Shown: positions 55,158 through 64,000 of the stretch, one piece after another
Position numbering within the stretch: position 1 is the first letter of the stretch
How the letters are laid out: each line of letters starts with the position of its first letter
Assembly (NCBI GenBank): GCA_930367215.1
Contig: OV884059.1
Span: 67,303,393-67,367,392, forward strand
Source of the DNA: Pollenia angustigena
Taxonomy: Eukaryota > Arthropoda > Insecta > Diptera > Polleniidae
Direction: 5' to 3'
DNA: 64,000 nt
The notes under the pieces: model-generated
The model's database searches: none
Told to the model about the DNA's origin: nothing
The model's input: the letters and a program-made list of their open reading frames with translations, nothing else
Made by a program: the position numbers and the translations under genes

Positions 55158-55366
55158 TGTGGGAATCGTTTAATACGTGTGTAAAGATTATCTAACGAGT
55201 CTTTCATGTCAAGAATCGTATGAGACTCAAATATGATTTATACAGTGAGTCGTAAAAGGTTAATTCGATGATGGTTTGACGAAAGATAAAAAAAGTCTAA
55301 CATTGTTGTTTTTGTACTCTGAAAAATAATCATTTAAAGATTTTCTTAAGGCTTGCATTTTAAAAC

Positions 55367-55683
55367 CGTACCTAAACAAAAGCGGCACGCGTTTTCTAGT
55401 TTATGAATAGAGCGGCCTCAATGCTTTGCAATTAGAAAAACCGATTTTGACAGCTGGTTTAATAGTGAAGTTTGTCGCTATTATTAATTAATAACGGCAA
55501 TTTTGCTATTTTTTGCTCAATCTAGCGTTTTTATCCCTATTTTTTATTTATAATTTGTGGGTTTTAATAAACAAGAAAGCTATCACTACTGCTCGTGACA
55601 CAACGTTGACGCTCTTGCTTAGGTATGACATAAAAGCTAAGCGAAAGAAAAGGTTCCGCGTCCTGCTCTTGTTAAGGTACGGC
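55367..55683. mobile_element. MITE-like element, CCGTACCTAAACAAAAGCGG ends
   Basis: CCGTACCTAAACAAAAGCGG (then CACGCG) at the left; CGCGTCCTGCTCTTGTTAAG (then GTACGG) at the right. A third, internal copy of the end lies at 55601-55627. Related to 38373-38596. Target duplication unclear. Confidence 0.6.
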
Positions 55684-55866
55684 TGTTAAACATTCCAAGT
55701 TAAAAAACGAACGTGTTAGAAAATTTAATGTTTTATTTAGACTTTAGAGACAGAAAAAAATCGTCACTTTTTAGAAAAATATCAGTAAATCAGCACTTTG
55801 CTAATTTCGGAACAAAAATCGTCAAAATGACGATAAATCGTTAAATCTGGCGGCCTTGATTATAAA

Positions 55867-56258
55867 GTTGATTTTAGAAAGAGGATATTATTATGATTGA
55901 TTTACTTACCCGTTTTGCACCTTACAGAATGATAAAACACCAACATCATACCCAATATGGTTTTTACTTTAAAAATCTTACGCATGAGTCTGGCGTAAGC
56001 CGGGGGGTTAAACATGAAAATAATATATGTTTTTCGTCTTGTTCTGTTGTTTTTGTTGTTTAAAAAAGGTTTAATCTTTTTTTACTTGATTTAAGAATTT
56101 TATACTTATTTCAAGAAATTCCGGGATTGATTTTCAATAGTAATCCCATTTAGGATTGTTTTGAGCACGTTTAAGTGTTATTCGTACTTGAATTTTTGAG
56201 TACGACTCGTGCTTAAAGTAATCATAACACACTTGATTAATCCCGAGTGTTTTTCTTT
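55867..56258. other. No gene; continuation of the tandem repeat host
   Basis: From about 56090 it contains degenerate blocks related to 48960-49200 (TCGTACTTGAATTTT, GGATTGATTTTCAATA). No ORF. Confidence 0.45.
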
Positions 56259-56266
56259 CTGTGTAC

Positions 56267-56716
56267 CAAGGCGAATTCATAAAGGTGACATTTTCACGTC
56301 ATCTGTTTTTTGTTTACTTTTTTGTGTGTATACTGAATGTCAAGTTTTGTTTACATTTTGTGAAAAAATTAATTCAAATTTTAAATTCAACAAAAATTTA
56401 AATTCTTGAAAAAAAACTTATTTAAATTTTATAAAATAAAAAAAGTGAATCTAAAAGATAAACACAAGGATATTAAAATGCGTAAGGAATAAGTGGAGTC
56501 ACCATTAATTTGCAATAGAGGAAAAAGATTTACTTTCTAAAGCAATTGTGTATGCATATTTTATAAACAAAAAATTTCCTTTTTTATATTTTCAACAAAT
56601 AATTTTGACAGTCACTCTAACTTTTTACAAAAACAAAATACATACTATTTTTCAAAAAAAGGGATAGCTAGCATAACTCTATCTCATGATGCGGTCACCT
56701 TCATGAATTCGCCTTG
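56267..56716. mobile_element. 450-bp hAT-like MITE, perfect duplication CTGTGTAC
   Basis: CAAGGCGAATTCATAAAGGT (then GAC) and GTCACCTTCATGAATTCGCC (then TTG); CTGTGTAC at 56259-56266 and 56717-56724. The TIR of 23 bp is nearly perfect. Second member: 47178-47374. Confidence 0.93.
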
Positions 56717-56889
56717 CTGTGTACAAATGAATTTTAAGTAACTTTTGTTTTTGTTGTATTATATTTTTGCTTTTAAAAATAAAATAAAAAATTTATAAAA
56801 AAATTATTTAGTACTATTGGGGCCGAAAAAGTACGATTTTAAAAGTTCGTTGCTACGATATTGGTTTTCTCATTTATCAGCGCTGTGGC

Positions 56890-56934
56890 CCCCTAAATTT
56901 TTTAAATTTTTTGAAAAGGTGTTTGGTATAAGTC

Positions 56935-56966
<32 letters not shown>

Positions 56967-57440
56967 ATGCACTTCTGCTAAAAATAAATTTCAGATGTCT
57001 TCAGTAGAATAGTATGGCGATTATTTTCTTAACTCTTATTTTAGGGCTAATTTTTGTCCTTTACCCCAACTCTTACACAAAGGTATACAAAAACGGCATT
57101 TTTAAGGGTTTAAATGTTGTACGAATATATTCTGCATCAAATTTCACTAGGGGTCTTCTAAGACCAAAAAATCATGAAATGTATTTAAAACGGGTTTTCG
57201 AAAAATTAAAAATTTTGAGGCCCGGAATTTCGAAATTCCGTTTTACATACAATTCATGATTTTTTGGTCTTAGAAGACCCCTAGTAAAATTTGATGCACA
57301 AAATATTCCTCGAACATTTAAACACTCTAAAGTGCCGTTTTAGTATATTTTTTTTAGCTCAGAAGTACATTTAGTATATTTTTTTTTGACTTATACCAAA
57401 CGCCTTTTCAAAAAATTCAAAAACTTTCGGAGCCCATATT
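56890..57440. repeat. Long foldback of about 550 bp
   Basis: Outer arms: GAAAAGGTGTTTGGTATAAG (56915) against CTTATACCAAACGCCTTTTC (57392). Inner arms: ACTAGGGGTCTTCTAAGACC (57148) against its inverse at 57262-57282. The RNA would fold into one long hairpin with a short loop around GAATTTCGAAATTC. ORF 57014-57259 runs through one arm and is not a gene. Confidence 0.75.
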
Positions 57441-60092
57441 TCGGGAACCCGAGCTAACTTTTCAAAACCCTTAGGCAGATTTGCTCTACTAGTAAGTCTA
57501 TTTTCATTTCGCGTTGCAAGTGTTGAGGCTGGCGGCGATGACCCGAATTTTGTTGCACTGTGTTATAAGAGCGCTAAATACCTACATACGCGAACAGAAA
57601 TTGTGATGAGGAGAATGTTCGTCTGACACTGGTAGGACATAAACTGAGGCATAAGACTTAGATTTGATTAATTACATTATGCCACACATTTATGCTAATT
57701 TTTGGGATTTTGTTTTTTTTTAATTGGGCGGGCTTAAATACTTTTTTTTGACTGGAATAACAATATAGTCTTAGGATATATGCTTTGAAAAAAATTGACA
57801 TATTTTGACACGATTGCATTGTTTTGTGTCTCATTAAAAAGATAAAAAATGAACAAAAAAAAAAAAATATTTTTTGGGTTACAAATATTTAAATGGAATG
57901 TACATTTTATTCGCTTACTCAATTTTTTATCGATTTCCATCACGGGTTCCCCTAGTTTGACTTAACATTATATACTCATGAGATTCAGATACTTCTATCA
58001 AGCCAAGAATAATTTTTGTTAAGGGTAGATCTAATATGTATGTACATTTTTAAATAGATATATTTATTTAAATACAAGCATGTGAAGCATGTGAAGAACA
58101 TGAAATATGAACATAAATGTAAATATTGTATTTTAGTTTCCATCCGCATTTTCAATATGCTTTTGAGTTTTTAAGCCATTTTGAGATTTATAAAATTTTT
58201 GTATATTCAATATTTAAACAACAGTGGATGGAATTCGTTTTAAATAAAGTTTGTTTACATTGACTTCATGTATTTTTCCAGTCAATATATTGCTCTAGGG
58301 AGTAGTAGCGATTTTGGAAAAAATTTTCAAAATTGAAAGAGATTTACTCCATTTGTAGTTCATCAAAATAAAAATGAAAAAAGACTTGTAACATGGCCCT
58401 TTTAAAATTCTGTTACACCAGTTTTGCCAATTAAGCCATTATGTGGTTAGATATAATAACTTTTCATCTTTCATACGCGAGGAAGTAGGATAGTGAAATT
58501 TGGTTTAATCTTTTATATATAAAGTTGGTTTAGTATGGAAATCAAATTACAGTGGAGTACCACTAAGACATTTATCCATGTAAATCTTTTCCACAGCTGT
58601 ACTTTGCACTCGAAACTCATGTGAAATATTTAAATTTAAGTATGAAAATAAACTAACAAACAAGTATTTTAAATTTAAATTTTATGCAATTTTAAATACT
58701 AAAACGTACATTTATATACAAACATATATTTAAAATAATTTTAATGCTCTTCCTGGCATTTTCATTGTTCTGCATATTCTATTTTCTTCTTTCAGTTTGG
58801 CTACGGCTTCTGTAGATATTTCAAGCTTTAAATAGCTTCGAACGAAAGTCATTGATCTGTGGCAGAAATAAATAATAAAGCAAATAACAAATTTAACAAC
58901 AATTAAAATAACAAAATTAGCCTTGGGATTAATTTAGTGCCCAGCGTTGCCCGTTTTTAAATTCTAAGGGAGTTTAACATAAGTATATACATACATATTT
59001 GTACAATCACTTCCTTATTTTTAACACTTTGTAGAAATATCTATATACACAATTTCCTTATTTGTGTGCCTATCGTTTTTGTCTATCTAGAGCTTTTTGA
59101 AAGCCACGGATGGGCAAGAAAAAGCTGAAAATTGGCATGCATATAGTAAGACACCTAGGCCAAATTCTTAAGTAGTCGTATTTTTGGCCAATTTAGAGAG
59201 GAAAAAGGGCGCTGCAAAATTCACAATTCACAATGGAGCATAAACAGAAGTAGTCGGATCTAAGTTTTTTGGATTACGGGCGGATCATTTAGAGGAAAAG
59301 GGCCATGACAAAATTTTGCTATTTTACATTTTCGCTAATTTGGAAGCCCCCTATTGATCAATGAAACTAAGAATCGCCAAGCATATGGTACTGAGGTTGG
59401 GGCTTACCTTAAGGTAGTTAGAATAATAATTGTTGCACTATATAATTAATTTTTTTCCATATTAACTAATTTGGAAGACCCTCAATGACCTAGAAAGACG
59501 AAAATTAGCATGTACGACCAAGGCGGAGATGAACACTTAACTAAATGTTGGATATCCGGTATTAGGGTGGAGTGACGAAAGGAAAAAGGAGCGTGGTAAG
59601 TTCAGTTGTATATGCAGTATACCCCTGTTAATAACCCCACGCTTAAATGCCTTTCAAGCTTATTTACCTTTAGTTTTAAATCCCCGTTTTTTTCTTCCTT
59701 TTTTTAAACTAAAATCCACGTTTAATTTCCTTACGCTTAGTTACGCCTTAATTGCCTTAAAAATTAAACTCCCAAAAGGATTAAAAAAAATATTGTGTAA
59801 TAAAAAGGTAAAACTGTGATTTGTAGCTCTACACAAATTTGAGATAAAAAAGGTCAAACTAGGTACCTTCAGTTTATCGGGAATTAAACGAGAATTTGTC
59901 CATGGATTTTCATGAAATAAAATTTTACTTCTAATACATGCAGCTTTGAGCCTAAAAACTAAAACTAGTATTTGTTGATTTCAATTTTTTATAAATTTTT
60001 TGAATTCAAAAATTTTATAAAAATACAAAAAGAAATAAATATTTTGTTTGCCACTTCGGCCTCAATAACTCCAAAAATAATGGCTAAAATAA
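57441..60092. other. No gene seen
   Basis: AT-rich. 57440-57560 matches, inverted, the block at 47630-47715. 59100-59590 has loosely repeated sentences (GAAAATTGGCATGCA, AATTTAGAGAGGAAAAAGGG, GGAAGACCC) resembling the minisatellite near 39540, with units near 59110, 59210, 59290 and 59460. No credible ORF. Confidence 0.4.
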
Positions 60093-61170
60093 GGTGGCAT
60101 GTCATAACGTCCAGTGTCATAGTGTCCATGGCCTTTATGACACTTTTAAAAGTGTTATAATGTCCATCAGAGCAGTGGCATAGCGTCCGTGAAAGTTATG
60201 ACACTTTGTACAAACCTTTCGGCCGGGCGAAAGGATTTTCTCCCCTATGGTATAACAAATACCAGCTTCGCCAACTAAAGCTACTCTTCGCAGCCGGCCG
60301 TGGGTCGGGCGTAAGGATTTTCTTTTCTACGGTATAACAAATACCTGCTTCGCTAACTAAAGCGTCTCGGCATAGCCGGCCTTCGGCTGGACGCAAGGAT
60401 TTTCTCCTCTATGATAAAACAAGTACCGGCTTCGCAAGGATTTTCTTCTCTTTGTTATAATAAATACCGACTTCGCAAATTAAAGCGTCTCTGCGTAGTC
60501 GGCCATCGTTCGGAAACAAGGCAGATTTTAGGAGCTTTACTACGCGAAGCCGGTACTTGTTAAGCCATAGAGGAGAAAATCCGTGCGCCCGGCCGAAGAC
60601 CGGCTGTGCGGTGAACCTTTAGTTAGCGAAGCCGGTCCTTTTTTTATCATAGAGAGAAATTCCTTGCGCCCGGCGGATTCCAGCTATGCCGGGACGCTTA
60701 AGTAAGGGCAGCCGGTATTTGTTATGCCATAGAGGAAAAAATCCTTGCGCCCAAAAATTGTTTTCGTTATTTATTTAATATATACACCTAGAGAAAAAAA
60801 ACAACAAAACAATTTTTGAAAAAATTTTTAACCATATTATGTTTAATTTAACCAAATCATTGTCACCGATAACAATATTATTGTTAAATTAGTTTCTTTA
60901 AAAATTGGTTGTGACCATAACAAAACATGTTTTTCTCTGGGTGTATGTAGAATCTACATTGAAGATCTTTTATTGTATTTAGCTTCTTAAGCAATTATGG
61001 ACCTTATGACATGTTTTAAAATGACATGATGTCAATTTGCAAAGTGTCTTAATGCCCACGGACATTATGACATTTCCAAAAATGTCACAGTGTCCATGGA
61101 CATTGTGTCAGATTTTGGAGTGTCATAGTACCCATGGACACTATGACACTTGACGTTATGACATGCCACC
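60093..61170. mobile_element. 1.08-kb TIR element related to 42153-42491
   Basis: Ends GGTGGCATGTCATAACGTCC and its inverse GACGTTATGACATGCCACC. The flanking octamers TAAAATAA and TAATATAG agree at 6 of 8 positions. Subterminal arrays of GTCATAGTGTCCATGG-type 16-22-bp repeats (about 60110-60205 and 61040-61150) are inverted relative to each other. The core holds GC-rich minisatellite units. Confidence 0.82.
60216..60775. repeat. GC-rich minisatellite with inverted halves
   Basis: Units of 75-90 bp: GGCCGGGCGAAAGGATTTTC, CCCTATGGTATAACAAATAC, CAGCTTCGCCAACTAAAG, CGCAGCCGGCC. About four direct units (60216-60530) are followed by three inverted units (60540-60770), so the whole can fold back. 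Composition is strikingly GC-rich for this window. ORF 60196-60396 is a translation of these units. Confidence 0.8.
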
Positions 61171-62547
61171 TAATATAGTATAAATTAATAAAAATAATGT
61201 TAAAGAAACTTAAATATGGCGTAATTTAAAATGTTTTGACGGATCGCATTACAAAATCGAGTACGTCGTTCCAAAGTTACGATAAGATGTAAGGAGCAGC
61301 CTTTTCAGATATCTTAATTTTTAGAGAAAATTAAAAAAAAACCGTACCGTAGAATTGAAAATAATGAAAAAAAAACTTCCCATTTGTTGCATAGTATAAT
61401 TCGCCTTGAAAGGCTCCTTGCTTGGCTCTATCTAAAGTTGATTATTGAATAGCGGGTCAAAAAAAACGAAAGATCTAATGCATTTGTTGCCAAATACATG
61501 AGGACAATGTACATTGCTTGGTGTTTTGCTTCATGTCTCGCATTAGTTTGGATTTTACCACATGATATAATTTTGCTATGTTTGTCTTTAAAAACAGTGG
61601 CGTAGGTTAGGATTTGGATAAATTATCATTAAATTAGTCACACGCCACTTAATCTTACATTGTTTTGTTAATTATCATCTATGTTTATTTAATGTATTAA
61701 ACATGTTGGCATGTTTGCTTGTTTCTATCTCTCTCATTTTTATTTGTTTGTCTTGACTTACTTATTTTCAGGTAATAGGGGAATACAATTTGTGTTGAAA
61801 AACATTTATTCCATGTTCATGAAATTCATTTGATATAAGGACAAAGTTTTAATTATGCTAATACCAGTGCTATTACCCTATTTGGTTTATTCTATTATAA
61901 GTCTTTAACTTTTTCGGTTATAATAAGACAATACAAAACTTGTGAATATTGGGAATCTTTTCAAATGGTCATTAGCACTTAACAAAACAAATGTTTAACT
62001 TACATTGTATTAGAAATTATAATGAAATTCAGTATTATTAAATTTTTTTCTGTACCTTTTAATATGGACTTTTCCGCAGTACTTCCGGAACAAAAAAAAA
62101 ACTAATTTTCCCCCTTATTTCTTCTAATTTAATGTCAACACTAAACAGGAAGACATGAGGAAGAACTACATTGGACTGTACACTATAAATCCCCCCTGGG
62201 GTATGTAGGGGTTAGGGATGGCAAATCGAAGAAATATATCGTATAGATATCTCTTAAGGGTATCGCTTTTTATAAATGAAAATGATCGATATGTCGAACG
62301 TATTAAGCTTAAATTATTACCAAATTTATATACTTTTTATTTCAAATTTACTGCCTGTGTCTCGATTTCGAACGAAACTTTAGATCGCTTAACTTACATT
62401 TAAATCAAAAACAAATTTTTAAAATTCTTTCTAACTGTAAGTTATGCAAACGAAGTTTTCGCTCAAATTTTACGATAAAAACAAAAAAATCAATTAAAAT
62501 GAAAAATTGGAAGAAGACAAAAAGAAAAAAAAAAAAAAAGAAAAAAC
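61171..62547. other. No gene seen
   Basis: AT-rich, no convincing ORF or palindrome. The run of A and G at 62520-62545 directly precedes the element at 62548. Confidence 0.4.
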
Positions 62548-62672
62548 CAGTAGCTCGTTTCTGTATTTCTCGCATCGTAAAACTTCTCACATGAAGTGTG
62601 AAACAAAAAATTCCAGAAAAAAGTGTTTCTGTATTTAAATGCGAAAACAGACAACACAGATTCTGTTTTACT

Positions 62673-63004
62673 TGAGGGTTACACGATCAAGTTTTGCCTA
62701 TCAAGTTTTAATACACTCACACTTTTTTACCAATACACTCATACTTTTAAAAATTGATACGAACTTGCCTTTAAAATTCTCTTGCCAGTGAGTGTTTCAA
62801 TTTACGTTCAAAGAAACAGCTGATTTCAAGGTTAGTGAGCAAATTTTTCGTTTATCTTTATAAATTGTTTTCTTGATGACATCTTGAAAGTAAATTGCTC
62901 AAAAATTGAATGCAGCATACGTCACAGCTTTCAATTTATGTAAATTTTGACAAGCAGTATATGTAAAAGACTATCAAGAACAACTTGACCGTGTGGCCGC
63001 AGAG
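62673..63004. mobile_element. MITE A, GGCCACACGATCAAGTT family
   Basis: The left end GGGTTACACGATCAAGTTTT and right end AACTTGACCGTGTGGCCGCA (then GAG) are inverted; TTAA follows at 63005. In the sister copy the same host site (14312-14330) is uninterrupted. TTAA would suggest piggyBac-like insertion, but the left flank TTAC is not a match. Confidence 0.65.
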
Positions 63005-63030
63005 TTAACTGGAATATTTCCAATTATTAA

Positions 63031-63334
63031 CCCTGCGGCCACACGTTCAAGTTGTTCTTGTTAGTCTTTTACATATACTGCTTGTCAAAATTGACATAAA
63101 TTGAAAGCTGTGACGTAGGCTGCACTCAATTTGTAAGCAATTTACTTCCAAGATGTCTACAACAACAGAGACAAACTTGTACTCAGCTGTTAAATTTAAA
63201 GTAAATTGCCAAACAAATGGAAAGGTGAAATTGAAAGCCATCTCGTGGTCAATTTAAAAAGTGTGAGTGTGTTAGCAAAAAACTGAGAGTGTATTGCAAA
63301 TTGAAAGGTAAAACTTGATCGTGTGGCCACCAAG
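63031..63334. mobile_element. MITE B, same family in opposite orientation
   Basis: Starts CCCTGCGGCCACACGTTCAA after TTAA (63027-63030) and ends AACTTGATCGTGTGGCCACC (then AAG). The stretch 63031-63140 is the inverse of 62890-63003, giving a large hairpin around a 20-bp remnant of host sequence (CTGGAATATTTCC). Confidence 0.7.
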
Positions 63335-63386
63335 TAAGTGTCAAATAAAAACGAAACGTCAACAAAACAAATAAATATAAGAAAAA

Positions 63387-64000
63387 CAGGGCTGCCAGAT
63401 TTGACGAGTTATCGTCGTTTTGACGATTTTTTGTTCCGAAATTAGCAAAGTGACGATTTGATGATTTTTTTTTTAAAGTGACGAAAGCAAAAACAAAATC
63501 AAAAATATTTTGTTATTACTTTCTATAGAAATTCATATAGAATTTTTAAATTTCAAACACTTCTATTTTGTGGCGTTGAAAATTGAAAAAAAAAAATAAT
63601 ATGAATGTCTGTAGAAAGCAACAACAAATTTATAAAATATTTTTGATTTTGTTTTTGCTTTCAATGAAATTGTTGGCGTTGCCTTTTACACTATAAGCCC
63701 CTTAGTCTTCATAGGCCCGTTTTCACAACTTACCGATAGTTTAAAGTAGACTTTAAATGGCCCGTTAAAAAGTGTTCCATTATTAAAACTTTACTTTAAC
63801 CTAAAATGAGCGATAAAATAGATTAAGGTTAAACCTACCTGATAGGTTAAAGTAAAGTTGTTATAATGGAACACTTTTTATACGGCGTATAAAATCTTAA
63901 CTTTAGCTATCGGTAAGTTGTGAAAACGGGCCATAATAAGATAATTTTCAATATTTTTTAAATGTATGGTTATTAGGCACCACAGAAAAAAGATATCTTT
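63387..64000. repeat. CAGGGCTGCCAGAT-family repeat inside the second copy
   Basis: CAGGGCTGCCAGATTTGACG and the TGACGATTTTTTGTTCCG region match 14380 onward. The 35 bases before it also match those before 14380, so both copies descend from one composite. Confidence 0.75.
63714..63932. mobile_element. 219-bp MITE, duplication ATA, with empty site
   Basis: GGCCCGTTTTCACAACTTAC (then CGATA) and TATCGGTAAGTTGTGAAAAC (then GGGCC), flanked by ATA on both sides (63711-63713 and 63933-63935). The sister copy at 14711-14725 reads CTTCGAAATAAGATAA without insertion, which defines the borders. Confidence 0.88.

Larger units (their letters stand above)
54088..55858. mobile_element. hAT, duplication ATTGTAAA/ATTATAAA, with nested hAT
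   Basis: The left end CAGGGCTGCCAGATCAAG and right end TTAAATCTGGCGGCCTTG are inverted. The flanks ATTGTAAA (54080-54087) and ATTATAAA (55859-55866) differ by one base. The unoccupied tandem-repeat unit at 49145-49152 reads ATTATAAA, an empty site. The subterminal regions are rich in AATCGTCA. No transposase. A second hAT (54443-55157) and a MITE-like element (55367-55683) lie inside. Confidence 0.88.
62548..64000. mobile_element. Second copy of the CAGTAGCTCG element (cut by window)
   Basis: CAGTAGCTCGTTTCTGTATT at 62548 is identical to the start of 14177-16383. The sequence is colinear with it through AAATGCGAAAACAGACA, then interrupted by two MITEs (62673-63334), resumes at 63340 (AAACGAAACGTCAACAAAA), enters the CAGGGCTGCC repeat at 63387, and is again interrupted at 63714-63932. 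The right end is beyond the window. Confidence 0.75.

Noticed and set aside
55367..55683. Target duplication for the CCGTACC element
   Set aside because: Flanks do not agree over a convincing length.
60196..60396. ORF with repeated FSWRSWYLLYHRGENP-like sequence as a repeat protein
   Set aside because: It is a minisatellite in translation; units are partly inverted and the frame is not kept between units.

Overview
Eukaryotic, AT-rich, intergenic or intronic DNA built almost entirely of transposable elements. I found no convincing host gene, rRNA, tRNA or CRISPR array. A dipteran insect, possibly a calyptrate fly, is the best guess. This is inference from an intact jockey-type retrotransposon, a decayed Helitron, many hAT elements, short (TA)n tracts and repeats containing TCCGTC-type motifs that are familiar from fly intergenic DNA. 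The species cannot be fixed from the sequence alone.

Layout. 1-12 kb: dispersed repeats, a decayed non-LTR element with an RNase H domain (about 1560-2290, minus), a TIR element carrying a transposase-like fragment (6014-7797), and a decayed reverse transcriptase (11088-12020, minus). 12-21.5 kb: a run of hAT-like elements (12029-14155, 14177-16383, 19158-20304, 20414-21423), three of them with recognisable 8-bp target duplications. 23.6-27.2 kb: a 3.6-kb DNA transposon with unusually long (about 520 bp) terminal inverted repeats around one spliced DDE-type transposase gene on the minus strand, broken by one homopolymer frameshift. 27.8-29.6 kb: another hAT element containing two other repeats. 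30.4-37.8 kb: degenerate (TA)n-associated repeats, a near-perfect foldback, and three almost identical tandem copies of a 1.63-kb unit. 40.1-43.8 kb: two adjacent hAT elements with perfect 8-bp duplications. One carries a decayed Helitron helicase ending in hairpin plus CTAG. The other carries a broken hAT transposase split by a nested GC-rich TIR element. 49.3-53.8 kb: an apparently intact jockey-clade retrotransposon (gag-like ORF1 and endonuclease/reverse transcriptase ORF2, overlapping by ATGA, poly(A) tail), inserted in a small TIR element that itself sits in a tandem repeat. 54-57.5 kb: nested hATs, a MITE and a foldback. 60-61.2 kb: a TIR element full of inverted GC-rich minisatellite units. 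62.5-64 kb: a second copy of the 14.2-kb element, interrupted by further MITEs.

The only genes likely to make complete proteins are the two jockey ORFs. The DDE transposase needs one intron removed and has one frameshift. All other coding traces are remnants. The elements can be ordered in time by nesting and by 'empty site' comparisons between repeat copies.
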